A DNA stretch of 64,000 nucleotides, taken from the NCBI RefSeq assembly GCF_038502225.1, contig NC_091325.1, positions 28,555,459 through 28,619,458 on the forward strand. Direction: 5' to 3'. How positions within the stretch are numbered: the first letter of the stretch is position 1; every line of letters begins with the position of its first letter. The notes under the pieces were generated by a model. It made no database searches, was not told the origin of the DNA, and saw nothing but the letters and a program-made list of their open reading frames with translations. Origin of the DNA: Cherax quadricarinatus (lineage: Eukaryota; Arthropoda; Malacostraca; Decapoda; Parastacidae). This document shows positions 11,849 to 23,690 of the stretch, one piece after another. The position numbers and the translations under genes were made by a program.

Positions 11849-12860
11849 ATGGCAACTGTCATAGAGGAACCTATTTCTGCAGGTGATGGAAATGATGATA
11901 GCTTCCAGACCTTTAAAAGTAAACAAAAGAGAAAAAGTGAGAAAGGACTAGAGCGTCGACGTAGTCAGAATCATTTGACTCGTAGACAATGTGAAAATAA
12001 ACGTCCTCGGTGCACACAGGCTGCAAGAAGTCTTTCTTCAAAGGAAGAATGTGTTAAGCTGAACTTCCCTGACAACACCCCGCTGCCTGCTAAGTGTGCA
12101 TGGCTAGTGGAAGCAGTAAGGAAACATCCTAAGTCAAGGATCCAATTTAGGAAAAACACACACCACTTTGTGTTTGTGGAACAGAATGAAGAACTTATCA
12201 ATTATCTACTTAGTTCACCTTATGGTGGTATAAGCTGCTCCGACCTCCATCAGACACTCACCACTTTAAAAAATGGGTCAGTATCATAATCTTTGGATAC
12301 CCTCCCTGCATGGACCCATCCCATCTGACTCTCAGTGAGCATATCATCAAGCCTAAAAGACTTAAAGGAAAATCCCAAATTATTGCCAGTTGGGTGGGTC
12401 CTGTGCCCCTCCCCCGGAATATCTGGGTGCATGGTTTACGTTTCCTAAACATCGAAGTGTACCTACCCCCTAAACGTAGGTGCTACAAATGCCAGCACTA
12501 TGGCCATGTTGCAGTAGACTGTGGAATACTACATTCCTGGTGTGATACACAGATAACCCGCACATAAAAGAGAGAAGCTTACGACGACGTTTCGGTCCGA
12601 CTTGGACCATTGACAAAGTCACACTAACGTGCCAAACGCAATTTCTTCTCTCCCAAACTCTCCACTCCTGGGAACTCTTCTATCCTCTGCCTTCCCTACA
12701 TTTCCGGTCTTTCTAATCTCAACAATTCTCTCCGTCCCTTAGACATCAAGCTTACCTTCAGCCAGACTAACACTCTTCGCACTAATCTCGTTCATACCTC
12801 TCCTCCCTCTACAGATGTTCCTGGTGTCTACTCTATTTCTTGCTCCTCCTGTCCTGGAGT

Positions 12861-15170
12861 TTACCTGGAGAGAGTTCCGGGGGTCAACGCCTCCGCGGCC
12901 CGGTCTGTGACCAGGCCTCCTGGTGGATCAGAGCCTGATCAACCAGGCTGTTGCTGCTGGCTGCACGCAAACCAACGTACGAGCCACAGCCCGGCTGGTC
13001 AGGAACCGACTTTAGGTGCTTGTCCAGTGCCAGCTTGAAGACTGCCAGGGGTCTATTGGTAATCCCCCTTATGTATGCTGGGAGGCAGTTGAACAGTCTC
13101 GGGCCCCTGACACTTATTGTATGGTCTCTTAACGTGCTAGTGACACCCCTGCTTTTCATTGGGGGGATGTTGCATCGTCTGCCAAGTCTTTTGCTTTCGT
13201 AGTGAGTGATTTTCGTGTGCAAGTTCGGTACTAGTCCCTCTAGGATTTTCCAGGTGTATATAATCATGCATCTCTCCCACCTGCGTTCCAGGGAATACAG
13301 GTTCAGGAACCTCAAGCGCTCCCAGTAATTGAGGTGTTTTATCTCCGTTATGCGTGCCGTGAAGGTTCTCTGTACATTTTCTAGGTCAGCAATTTCACCT
13401 GCCTTGAAAGGTGCTGTTAGTGTGCAGCAATATTCCAGCCTAGATAGAACAAGTGACCTGAAGAGTGTCATCATGGGCTTGGCCTCCCTAGTTTTGAAGG
13501 TTCTCATTATCCATCCTGTCATTTTTCTAGCAGATGCGATTGATACAATGTTATGGTCCTTGAAGGTGAGATCCTCCAACATGATCACTCCCAGGTCTTT
13601 GACGTTGGTGTTTCGCTCTATTTTGTGGCCAGAATTTGTTTTGTACTCTGATGAAGATTTAATTTCCTCGTGTTTACCATATCTGAGTAATTGAAATTTC
13701 TCATCATTGAATTTCATATTGTTTTCTGCAGCCCACTGAAAGATTCGGTTGATGTCCGCCTGGAGCCTTGCAGTGTCTGCAATGGAAGACACTGTCATGC
13801 AGATTCGGGTGTCATCTGCAAAGGAAGACACGGTGCTGTGGCTGACATCCTTGTCTATGTCGGATATGAGGATGAGGAACAAGATGGGAGCGAGTACTGT
13901 GCCTTGTGGAACAGAGCTTTTCACCGTAGCTGCCTCGGACTTTACTCTGTTGACGACTACTCTCTGTGCTCTGTTAGTGAGGAAATTATAGATACATCGA
14001 CCGACTTTTCCTGTTATTCCTTTAGCACGCATTTTGTGCGCTATTACGCCATGGTCACACTTGTCGAAGGCTTTTGCAAAGTCTGTATATATTACATCTG
14101 CATTCTTTTTATCTTCTAGTGCATTTAGGACCTTGTCGTAGTGATCCAATAGTTGAGACAGACAGGAGCGACCTGTTCTAAACCCATGTTGCCCTGGGTT
14201 GTGTAACTGATGGGTTTCTAGATGGGTGGTGATCTTGCTTCTTAGGACCCTTTCAAAGATTTTTATGATATGGGATGTTAGTGCTATCGGTCTGTAGTTC
14301 TTTGCTGTTGCTTTACTGCCCCCTTTGTGGAGTGGGGCTTTGTCTGTTGTTTTTAGTAACTGTGGGACGACCCCCGTGTCCATGCTCCCTCTCCATAGTA
14401 TAGAAAAGGCTCGTGATAGGGGCTTCTTGCAGTTCTTGATGAACACGGAGTTCCATGAGTCTGGCCCTGGGGCAGAGTGCATGGGCATGTCATTTATCGC
14501 CTGTTCGAAGTCATTTGGCGTCAGGATAACATCGGATAGGCTTGTGTTAACCAAATTTTGTGGCTCTCTCATAAAAAATTCATTTTGATCTTCGACTCTC
14601 AGTCTGGTTAGCGGCTTGCTAAAAACTGAGTCATATTAGGACTTGAGTAGCTCACTCATTTCCTTGCTGTCATCTGTGTAGGACCCATCTTGTTTAAGTA
14701 GGGGCCCAATACTGGATGTTGTTCTCGACTTTGATTTGGCATAGGAGAAGAAATACTTTGGGTTTCTTTCGATTTCATTTATGGCTTTTAGTTCTTCCCG
14801 CGATTCCTGACTCCTATAAGATTCCTTTAGCTTGAGTTCGATGCTTGCTATTTCTCTGACCAGTGTCTCCCTACGCATTTCAGATATATTGACCTCTTTT
14901 AACCTCTCTGTTATTCTTTTCCGTCGCCTGTAAAGGGAGCGCCTGTCTCTTTCTATTTTACATCTACTCCTCCTTTTTCTTAGAGGAATAAGCCTTGTGC
15001 ATACATCGAGTGCCACCAAGTTAATCTGTTCTAGGCATACGTTGGGGTCTGTGTTGCTTAGTATATCTTCTTCGGAGAAACTGGTCGATCTCTTTCTGAC
15101 AGACTTAGGGAGCACAAAAATAGTGTTAGGCTTGCCGACACTAACAATGCTCTTTTCTGTCACGTCAGAG
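12861..15170 (-). pseudogene. LINE-C copy C3: linker + RT, one nonsense codon, EN domain missing
   Basis: The longest LINE-C copy here. The minus-strand frame runs from about 15163 to 12884 with one in-frame TAA at 14636-14638 (between LLKS and YDSVFSK). A basic EN-RT linker (LRKRRSRCK, RRRKRITERL) is followed by RT motifs A (YTDFAKAFDKC), B (SSVPQGTVLAP) and C (FADDTRI) and the same C-terminal domain as C1. The 3' end has the terminal short repeat at 12861-12875. The copy is 5'-truncated at 15170, so the endonuclease is absent. It is inserted in the Penelope-like element. Confidence 0.9.
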
Positions 15171-15473
15171 ATAAGATAAGATAAGATAAGATTTCGTTCG
15201 GATTTTTAACCCCGGAGGGTTAGCCACCCAGGATAACCCAAGAAAGTCAGTGCGTCATCGAGGACTGTCTAACTTATTTCCATTGGGGTCCTTAATCTTG
15301 TCCCCCAGGATGCGACCCACACCAGTCGACTAACACCCAGGTACCTATTTGCTGCTAGGTGAACAGGACAACAGGTGTAAGGAAACGTGTCGGAATGTTT
15401 CCACCCGCCGGGAATCGAACCCAGGCCCTCCGTGTGTGAAGCGGGAGCTTTAGCCACCAGGCCACCGGGCCAT
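15171..15473 (-). mobile_element. tRNA-derived SINE (SINE1), full-length-like
   Basis: Read on the minus strand, the head (15473 downward) contains a pol III A-box-like TGGCCTGGTGG and a B-box-like GGTTCGATTCC, about 45 bases apart. A ~200-base body and an ATCTT-type simple tail (AGATA repeats at 15171-15190) follow. A second, head-less copy lies at 63541-63645. The inner promoter boxes make this a SINE rather than a tRNA gene: no full cloverleaf is supported. It abuts LINE-C3. Confidence 0.8.
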
Positions 15474-15950
15474 AGTCATCCTATTGACTGGTCTTCTGCT
15501 AAAACTGTCTTCCCTACTTCCAACTCGAACAGTCGCCGTCTAGTTGAATCCTCTCTAATAAACAACTTTCCTTGTATGAATCTTAGCCCTGGCTTCGTCT
15601 CTGTAGATGCCTTCCTCTCCCACTACATTGTAAAATGCTCCAAACTTCAGAACACCCGTGACTTAACCTGACTCCTCATTTTTTCTTTTTTCTTTTTCTT
15701 CTCCCTCTTCCCCTTTCCTCTTTCCTTTTCTCCTCTGGGTTGTCTTTCTCTCTTCTGTCTCGTGTTTCTGTTCCTTCTTCATTTATTTCACCACTTCCCC
15801 TTTCACGCACCTCTGTGCGCTTGCTCTCCCTCAGTGGGCACCTAGCTCTCTTGCAGTGCTCCCCTTCCTTTGTATTTGACTGGCTCGTCCTCCTTATTTC
15901 CCACTTCTACCACTACTATTACCTCTTCTACTACTACTACTACAACTACT

Positions 15951-16081
15951 GATGAAATTAAGACACATGTGCGGCGTCTGGTTGTCTTTGTTGTGGACGT
16001 TTCGCCATCCAGTGGCTGGCTGGATGGCGAAACGTCTACGATAGGGATGCCCGGGTGTTGCGCATGTGTCTTAATTTCATC
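15951..16081. repeat. Nested inverted repeat (hairpin) in the Penelope-like element
   Basis: Outer arms 15951-15972 and 16060-16081 (22 bp, one mismatch) enclose inner arms 15996-16012 and 16020-16036 (GACGTTTCGCCATCCAG and its exact complement). The CGAAACGTC at the inner arm also occurs in the 83-bp terminal segments. Penelope terminal repeats are known to carry hammerhead ribozymes; this could be a degenerate one, but the full catalytic core is not visible. Confidence 0.7.
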
Positions 16082-16106
16082 TTGTCGGTATTACATACCA
16101 TTCTTG

Positions 16107-16140
<34 letters not shown>

Positions 16141-17375
16141 TCTTCCTGCCTATATATAGCCGTCCTGCTCCACTTCTGATTAGTGTGACTTTGTCAATGG
16201 TCCAAGTCGGACCGAAACGTCGTCGTAAGCTTCTCTCTTTTATGTGCGGGTTATTTGTGTATCGTTCCAATCACGGTATTGTGCCTTTATTGTTATTTAT
16301 TTTTGGTGTGGTAAGTGTACTGGGAAACATTCCACTAGAGAATGCACAGTAGGCCTTGACAGCCAAAAATTTAAGTGTATTAACTGTAAAGAAGTTGGGT
16401 TTACAGTTTCCCACAAGGACTGCAGTCAGAACCCAAACCACCTTCGATGTAAACCTGATAACAATCCTTTAATGGTAACTGAGGATGAGGCCATCCAGTC
16501 TACCACAGCCAGATCTGAGACTGAACCTCTGCAAAGTGTGCAAGAACCCCACCTCACTGCAAAGGATTCTGCTGATACCAGAATGCCATCACACACACCA
16601 TCTGTGGAGGAGCTAGCCACCCCTGCTAGCGCATGTGGAACTACTGATCTGCCACTACTGATACCTATGGCTACACCTAAATATGGGGATGAGCTTGTCA
16701 TTTTTCCCAGTACACACAACTACAACAGTCAGACGGACACCACACAGGTAACCCCCCTGGAAACTGGAGATGAGTCAGATGCACAGGACCTACCTGCAAT
16801 GAATGATGAAACAGACTTGCCACAGGCACCATCAGAGAACACTAATGTAACCATGGTACCTGTTAAGGTGATAGGTGTTAAAGAAAGCACTAACTCAGAA
16901 GTGCCATCCTCCGGAGAGGCATTGGACTCGCCTGACCTTCCTCATATTATTACAAATTTCCAGAAAAAACTGAGCATCTTGAACAGATCCTGACAAGTTT
17001 AATAAATATATGTAATCAGGATGATGCTCTTGAGCATGGTGATGATGTCAAAAGTGCAGCAATCCCCGTTCAGCTTCCAGCAATTTGTAAGAAAGAAGCC
17101 CATGACTCTTGCCTTCAAGACTTGCCTTTTAACTGGCTGCCAAGGTGCCGAAAAATGCTTAAAAATAAAGGTCCTGAAGATAAAGACGTACAAACTATGC
17201 TATTTGCTCTTAAGTGCCTGTACACTGTAGCCAAAGCATAATAGTTTTACCATCTTATGAGCAAGAGATTATAATAACTCACTACAATGGATACATTACA
17301 GATCTTTTCATGGAACATTGCTTCAATCAGGAAGCGGTTGCCTGGCTTACATCATATTAGTGCAACCAAGAATAT

Positions 17376-17593
17376 TGAATATTGAATTGATGTCTAGGGC
17401 AATTGGTATAAATTGCTGGCTAGACAGGTACTACAAGGAACTTGCAATCCCATTCATTGATAACTGGGACCTATTCTTTGACAAACGTGATACGTATGCA
17501 AGGGATGGGGTTCATCTCTCTGGGGATGGAGTGGTTGCATTAGCCAATTCAATTGAGAGGGTAATTGATGACTTGTCTAGGAATTTAAACTGA
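17376..17593 (+). pseudogene. LINE-F ORF1 C-terminal end with SGNH-esterase-like motif
   Basis: The open end of ORF1 reads SRAIGINCWLDRYY, then DGVHLSGDGVVALANSI, and stops at 17593. The DxxH block (DGVHLS) followed by GDG resembles the last catalytic block of the SGNH/GDSL esterase domain found in ORF1 of several CR1-group LINEs. Only this last block remains, so enzyme activity is impossible here. Confidence 0.55.
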
Positions 17594-17607
17594 TAGATTA
17601 TAGAGGT

Positions 17608-20600
17608 ATGGGTGTTTGTGGGAAACAATCAGGCTGCAGCATTAGGGTTAAAAACAGCAGTTATTACCGGGATACCTCAGGGATATGTTTAAAAGACAAT
17701 ATTCAAAATAAAGTTGCTAGTAATGGCAAATCAATTGATCAACAAACAAAGAGGGATAGTAGAGGGCGACGAGTGACTAGCTCCCTTAAAGTTTACTATA
17801 CAAATAGTAGGAGTCTAAGAAATAAGATAGATGAGCTAAGATTACTTGCAAGTGTAGGTAATATAGATATTATTGGTATAGCAGAGACCTAGTTCAACCT
17901 GAAAGATAGAGAAATGCCTTCTGAATGCAACATACAGGGTTATAAACTATTCCACACTGACAGCGTCAACAGGAAGGGTGGTGGTGTGGCGATGTATGTC
18001 AGAGAAAATTTAAATTGTTGTCTTAGACATGATATAAGATTAGAGACATCGAACACAGAATCTGTTTGGTTACAGTTTCTCGAGAGACATGACAAATTAA
18101 TTTTGGGTGTGATTTATAGGCCCCAAACCTTGATAGGGAGGGCAGTGAGCTGTTATGGGACGAAATTCATAAGGCATCTAGATATAAAAATGTTGTTATA
18201 ATGGGAGATTTTAACTTTAGACAAATTGATTGGAACAATATGACAGGAAATCTTGAGTCTAGTGACTTTCTTGATACGGTTCAGGATTGTTTTTTAGAAC
18301 AGGTTGTGACAGAACCAACTAGAGGAAACAATCTGCTTGACTTGGTTCTTGCCAACAAAGATTCACTAATTAATAATCTTGAGGTTAATGATGAGCTTGG
18401 GGAAAGTGATCACAAATCACTTATTTTTAATATATCATGGAATTACCCAGATAACTGCAACAAATCTCTGTCCCAGATTTTTGCTTAGCCGACTTCATGG
18501 GACTGAAAAATTACCTGGGTGGGCTAAATTGGGATGTCCTGACTATGGGTCAGGTAGGTGATCTTGGTTGCCAATATGACGTTTTTCAGAGCATAGTTCT
18601 AGCTGCCCAGACAACTTTTGTTCTGAGTTGGGAAATTAGATCTAACAAAAATGATCCCAAATGGATGAACAATAGATTAAAACATCTCATTGGTCAAAAG
18701 AGAGGCGTATATAGGCGTATCAAAATAGGGGATGGGCAGTTAAGAAATCAATATATTCAATTAAAGAGAGAAATAAAGAAAGGAATAAGAAAAGCAAAAA
18801 GGGATTATGAGGCTAAGGTCGCAAGGCATTCAAAGATTAACCCTAAAGGATTCTTTCAGGTATACAGAAGTAAGATTAGGAACAAGATTGGCCCACTTAA
18901 GAGTAACTCTGGTCAGATCACTGACAGTGATAAGGATATGTGTGAAATTCTAAATGCCTACTTCCTCTCAGTTTTCACCCAGGAAAATACTAGCAATATT
19001 CCTGAAATAATAGATTATGTAGAACAGGATGATAATAAACTATGTACGATTGCAGTAACTAGTGACATGGTCCTCAGACAAATAGAGAAACTAAAACCTA
19101 ACAAATCCCCAGGCCCTTATGAACTGTTTGCAAGGGTGTTAAAGGAATGTAAAGAGGAACTTAGCATACCTTTGGCTAATCTTTTTAACATATCATTACA
19201 AACTGGCATAGTGCCTGATAAGTGGAAAATGGCAAATGTAATACCTATTTACAAGGCAGGTGACAGGTCCTTGGCTTCGAACTATAGACCAATAAGCCTT
19301 ACCTCCATAGTTGGAAAATTTATGGAATCAATAACTGCCGAAGCAATTCGTAGCCATCTTGCCAGGCACAGATTGATTAATGAATCTCAACACGGTTTTA
19401 CAAAGGGGCGTTCCTGTCTTAGGAATTTACTAACTTTTTTCACTAAGGTGTTTGAGGAGGTAGATCATGGTAATGAATATGATATTGTGTATATGGACTT
19501 CAGTAAGGCTTTCGATAGAGTTCCACACCAGAGGCTATTGAGGAAACTTAAGGCACACGGAATAGGAGGAGAAATTTTTTCCTGGGTAGAGGCATGGCTG
19601 ACAAATAGACAGCAGAGAGTTTGCATAAATGGGGAGACATCAGAATGGGGGCACGTCACAAGCGGTGTTAGGCCCGTTGATGTTCAAAATTTACATAAAC
19701 GACATAGATGAGGGAATAAATAGCGACATAAGCAAATTTGCTGATGACACCAAAATAGGCCGTCCAGTTCAATTCAATTCAAAGTTTATTCTCTATAAGG
19801 ATTACAATGCTGAGTTTACAGAAATTTGGTTGTTGTTTGGTTTACATGTAGTAAAATTGTGATTACAGAGTGTACCACTAGAACGCTTAGCATGGCTAGG
19901 CATTTCGGGCATACTTAGTTTTATTCTTAATTGTAAAATATTACAAATTATGAGGTAAGTTGGTATTATGGCTAAGTGACTAAATACTAGTTTGTGAGTT
20001 TAGCAATGTGAATGCTTTTGTTTTGGCACAGTACATAGTTTCAGTATTGGAGTATCACAGGATTCATTATTTTAAGACTGAGATTAATATTTCCGTTTAT
20101 GGTCAAATGAGTGAGTGAGTGTAAGTGTGAACCACCAGGTGGTGTTCGTGTAGTTAGTTGACGGGGTGTATCAGGGAGATAAGATGTTTTCTAATGGTAG
20201 TTTTGAAGGTGATGAATGTGTCTGCAGTTCTAGAGTTCTCAGGTAGGGTATTCCAGATTTTAGGGCCTTTGACATACATTGAATTTTTGTAAAGGTTTAG
20301 TCGGACACGGGGAATGTCGTAGAGATGTTTGTGTCTGGTGTTATGCCTGTGGGTTCTGTCACAACTATCAAGAAAGCGTTTTAGGTCAAGGTTGATATTA
20401 GAGTTTAAGGCCCTGTAGATATAGATTGCACAGTAGTAAGTGTGGATGTACTGAACTGGGAGCAAGTTTAGATCTATGAAGAGTGGGGGGGTGTGTTGCC
20501 AGGGATGGGATTTAGTGATTATTCTTACTGCAGCTTTTTGTTGGGTTATTATTGGCTTTAGGTGTGTTGCTGCAGTTGATCCCCAAGCACAAATAGCATA

Positions 20601-22583
20601 GGTGAGGTATGGATAAATAAGTGAGTGGTATAGTGTGAGAAGGGCATTTTGCGGCACGTAGTATCGTATCTTGGAGAGGATCCCAACCGTTTTGGATACT
20701 TTTTTGGCTATATGCTGGATATGGGTGCTGAAATTCAGGTTGTTGTCAAGGTATAAGCCTAGGAATTTTCCCCCATTATTTCTGGTAATTAGAGTGTTGT
20801 CAATCTTAATGTTAATTTGTGCATCTCCTGCTCTGCTACCAAACATAATATAGTAGGTTTTGTCAGTGTTAAGCGTAAGTTTATTGGCTGTCATCCAAGT
20901 CGATATTTTAATCAGCTCCTCATTCACAATGGTGTTGAGGGTGGCAAGATTAGGGTGAGAGATGACATAAGTCGTGTCATCAGCAAAGAGAATGGGTTTC
21001 AGGTGTTGGGATACGTTTGGAAGGTCATTGATGTATATGAGGAAGAGCAGGGGACCAAGGACACTTCCCTGCGGAACTCCAGTATCAAGTGGCCGTGTTG
21101 CTGATGCTGTGTCTTTAATGGTGACGTACTGATACCTATTAGTAATGTAAGATTTGAAATAAGCAAGTGCATGGCCTCTTATACCGTAGTGATAAAGTTT
21201 GTGGAGTAGGATGTCGTGGTCTACTGTGTCAAAAGCTTTTCTTAGGTCAATAAAAATTCCTAGTGGATATTCCTTATTTTCCAATGCTGTGTAAAGCAGA
21301 TCTAGCATTTTTATGATTGCATCATTAGTGCTTTTATTTTTCCTAAATCCAAACTGGCAGGGGTTGAGTATGTTTTGAGCCGTTATAAATAAATACAGTC
21401 TCCTGTGCACGAGTTTCTCAAAGATTTTGGATAGCAATGGTAAGTTAGATATTGGCCTATAGTTGTTTAAGTCTGTAGGGTCACCACCTTTATGTATTGG
21501 TGTAACCCTTGCCATCTTGAGTAGTTTCGGGAAGGTGCTAGTCTCTATTGACTTGTTAAAAAGTAATGAAATAGCATGTGAAAGGACATGGGTCGCTCGC
21601 TTGTACAGTAATGGTGGGACATGAGACAGATTCCCCGAGTTATTTTTAAGTGACTTTATGATCTCATTGACTTCCGTGGGCTCAGTTTATGCAAGATAGA
21701 AGGAATTAGGGAAATTTCCATCTAGGTAGTCCCCGGCATGGGCATTGGTATGTGGGATTTTACTGGCGAGATTAGATCCTATGTTTGAGAAGAAGTCGTT
21801 CTTTCTAATGAGGACACTAGAGCACTCCAGGATGATTTGAACAGACTGATGCAATGGTCGGAGAAGTGGCAGATGCAGTTTAATATTGACAAATGCAAAG
21901 TTCTAAATGTTGGACAGGTAAATAACCATGCCACATAAAAACTAAATAATGTAGATCTTAATACTACTGATTGTGAAAAGGATTTAGGAGTTCTGGTTAG
22001 CAGTAATTTAAAACCAAGACATTGCGAACAGTGCATTAGTGTTCGCAATAAAGCTAACAGAATTCTTAGCTTCGTATCTAGAAGTATAAATAATAGAGGT
22101 CCTCAGGTTGTTCTTCAACTCTATATGTCCTTGGTTAGGCCTCATTTAGACTATGCTGCTCAGTTCTGGTCACTGTATTACAGAATGGATATAAATGCTC
22201 TGGAAAATGTACAGAGGAGGATGCCAAAGATGATCCCATGTATCAGAAATCTTCCCTATGAGGATAGACTGAGAGCCCTGAATCTGCACTCTCTTGAAAG
22301 GCGTAGAATTAGGGGGGATATGATAGAGGTGTATAAATGGAAAACAGGAATAAATAAAGGGGATGTAAACAGCGTGCTGAAAATTTCCAGCCAAGACAAA
22401 ACTCGCAGCAGTGGTTTAAAGTTGGAAAAATTCAGATTCAGAAAGGATATAGGAAAGCACTGGCTTGGTAATAGAGTTGTGGATGAGTGGAAGAAACTCC
22501 CGAGTACAGTTATTCAGGCTAAAACGTTGTGTAGTTTTAAAAATAGGTTAGATAAATACATGAGTGGGTGTGGGTGGGTGTGA
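17608..22583 (+). pseudogene. LINE-F ORF2 (EN + RT), multiply broken
   Basis: EN: VYYTNSRSLRNKID and DIIGIAET, then TAG at 17890 where Trp is expected; GGGVAMYVREN; a frameshift near 18200; MGDFNFRQIDW and ESDHKSLIF; a second frameshift near 18488. RT: NVIPIYKAGDR, motif A YMDFSKAFDRVP (about 19490), then a ~17-base deletion at 19670 that removes PQGSV of motif B, then KFADDTKIG (motif C, about 19737). LINE-G1 splits the gene at 19769; the thumb and C terminus continue at 21806-22583 with a TAA near 21938. Beyond repair as a gene; clearly recognisable by order of motifs. Confidence 0.85.
19769..21805 (-). pseudogene. LINE-G copy G1, 5'-truncated
   Basis: Minus strand: tail of TTGAA repeats at 19769-19785, 3' UTR to 20153, then the ORF2 C-terminal half (20154 up to about 21800). 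The frame from 21515 to 20154 is open and holds RT motifs A ([14 protein letters not shown]), B ([14 protein letters not shown]) and C (FADDTTYV). One TAA near 21690 interrupts the upstream part (Pro in G2). Inserted in LINE-F between RT and thumb. Very similar to G2 and G3. Confidence 0.9.
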
Positions 22584-23476
22584 GTTGGACCTGACTAGCT
22601 TGTGCTGTTGGGTCTGGTGCAGTGCTCCATCCTTGAGTGGAGATGATCAGACTGGGTGGGTCATTGGGCTAATCCGGGGGGGGGTCATTGGTCTAATCCG
22701 GGGGGGACATGGACCTGCTCCGCATGGGTCAGTAGGCCTGTTGCAGTGTTCCTTCTTTCTTATGTTCTTATGTTCTTATCTGATTGCAGGAATGTAGATT
22801 GAAAGATGGAGCACCTTCACCAAACTTGCCTGGATATGCAGCTTATAACCTAAGGTCAACCAACTGTTGTGTGATGTATGTCAGAAAGAACTTGCCACAT
22901 TCACTCCTTGCCCTACAGAGTCGAGTTAACATGCAGTATCATGGTGTCAAAGTATATGCAGGCGATTTTTCCGTAAACATTTTTAATCTCTATGCCCCAG
23001 CGAACCAGCTTCGACCTGATGCTTTACCAGATCGCATCAATAGTGAACCTACCATAATTCTTGGAGATTTTAATGCCAGACATAAGAATATTGGTGGGTC
23101 TATAACAAACACCAATGGAACTAAACTAGTGAAATTACTAAATGAGCATGATAATGTTGGAATTGTGGGCACTACTGAGTCTACTCACATGTATGGTGGC
23201 ATACTAGATCTGTTCCTTGGATTTAATACATCATATACGTTGCATGACTCTGTCATAGTTGATGATCTTCCATCTGATCACTTCCCAAGACTAACAACTG
23301 TCAATCTTGATCACATCTCCAGTAATCAAGGAGCTAAATACAGAAGGAGGAAACTTATTCTCAAACCAGAACACAGAGACAACTTTATTAACCACTTGGA
23401 TCAATGGTATAAGAATTACGAGCCCATTGGCACACAAAAATTTAATGATGATTTAGTTGCCACTATTATGAAGGGG

Positions 23477-23690
23477 CTCAGGGAAACCGGCAGGCCGGAC
23501 TTGAGTCCTGGAGAAGGGAAGTACAGTGCCTGCACTCTGAAGGAGGGGTGTTAATGTTGCAGTTTAAAAACTGTAGTGTAAAGCACCCTTCTGGCAAGAC
23601 AGTGATGGAGTGAATGATGGTGAAAGTTTTTCTTTTTCGGGCCACCCTGCCTTGGTGGGAATCGGCCAGTGTGATAATAATAATAATATT
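23477..23690 (+). repeat. Short interspersed repeat (unclassified, SINE-like) in LINE-E ORF2
   Basis: A ~214-base insert without coding capacity, starting about GGGCTCAGGGAAACCGG and ending in TAA/AAT trinucleotides (GTGATAATAATAATAAT). It interrupts LINE-E ORF2. The segment ending GGTGGGAATCGGCC is one I recall as abundant in decapod sequence; that is recollection only. No tRNA promoter boxes are convincing. Confidence 0.6.

Larger units (their letters stand above)
12655..15671 (+). pseudogene. GIY-YIG endonuclease remnant of the Penelope-like element, split and partly lost
   Basis: 12655-12855 translates to a stretch ending TDVPGVYSISCSSC, the VYxIxCxxC entry to a Penelope GIY-YIG domain. 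15474-15671 gives HPIDWSSAKTVF, RRLVESSLI and LSPGF, typical of the C terminus after the catalytic core, and stops at 15669-15671. Between them sit LINE-C3 and SINE1. About 50 residues, including the YIG part, are not seen on either side. GIY-YIG endonucleases nick DNA for Penelope retrotransposition; this copy cannot be active. The identification rests on motif style only. Confidence 0.6.
12538..16310. mobile_element. Penelope-like element with inverted terminal segments and 7-bp target duplication
   Basis: The insert 12545-16303 interrupts LINE-E ORF1. TGGTGTG (codons W-C-G) occurs on both sides, at 12538-12544 and 16304-16310, as expected of a target-site duplication. An 83-bp segment at 12545-12627 returns in reverse complement at 16180-16262 with one mismatch noticed; the right copy is followed by a further ~41 bases that the left copy lacks. 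Inside are two halves of a GIY-YIG-type domain. Inverted partial terminal repeats are typical of Penelope-like elements. RT sequence is absent. LINE-C3 and a SINE were added later. Confidence 0.65.
11849..17241 (+). pseudogene. LINE-E ORF1 (CCHC gag-like), split by a Penelope-like insertion
   Basis: Start at MATVIEEPISAGDG. Similarity to E'2 ORF1 (42884-44686) covers the LNFPDNT, FVFVEQN and CYKCQHYGHVAVDC regions. Pieces: 11849-12289; a shifted frame to 12544 holding the first CCHC; a 3.76-kb insertion (12545-16303); then from 16304 WCGKCTGKHSTREC and CINCKEVGFTVSHKDC; then Ser/Thr/Pro-rich sequence to about 16965. There a slip in an A6 run moves the frame, and the protein ends at TAA 17239-17241 with a region like the E' C terminus. 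An old, broken relative of LINE-E'. Confidence 0.8.
17376..22782 (+). mobile_element. LINE-F, CR1/L2-like, split by LINE-G1
   Basis: 5'-truncated two-ORF LINE inserted in LINE-E ORF2: the E frame stops at about 17375 and resumes at 22783. ORF1 tail at 17376-17593, ORF2 17608-22583 (many breaks), then a ~190-base 3' UTR ending in tandem TTATGTTC octamers (22758-22781). Short tandem tails of this kind are characteristic of CR1-group LINEs. LINE-G1 (19769-21805, opposite strand) is inserted just after RT motif C. Confidence 0.8.

Noticed and set aside
11849..12289. Host zinc-finger gene
   Set aside because: The sequence matches ORF1 of LINE-E' in order and motifs and continues after the Penelope insertion.
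15395..15473. tRNA gene on the minus strand
   Set aside because: Pol III boxes belong to SINE1, with body and simple tail attached.
12545..16262. Cut-and-paste DNA transposon with terminal inverted repeats
   Set aside because: No transposase is visible; the inside holds Penelope GIY-YIG sequence and the ends are unequal, which fits a Penelope-like element better.
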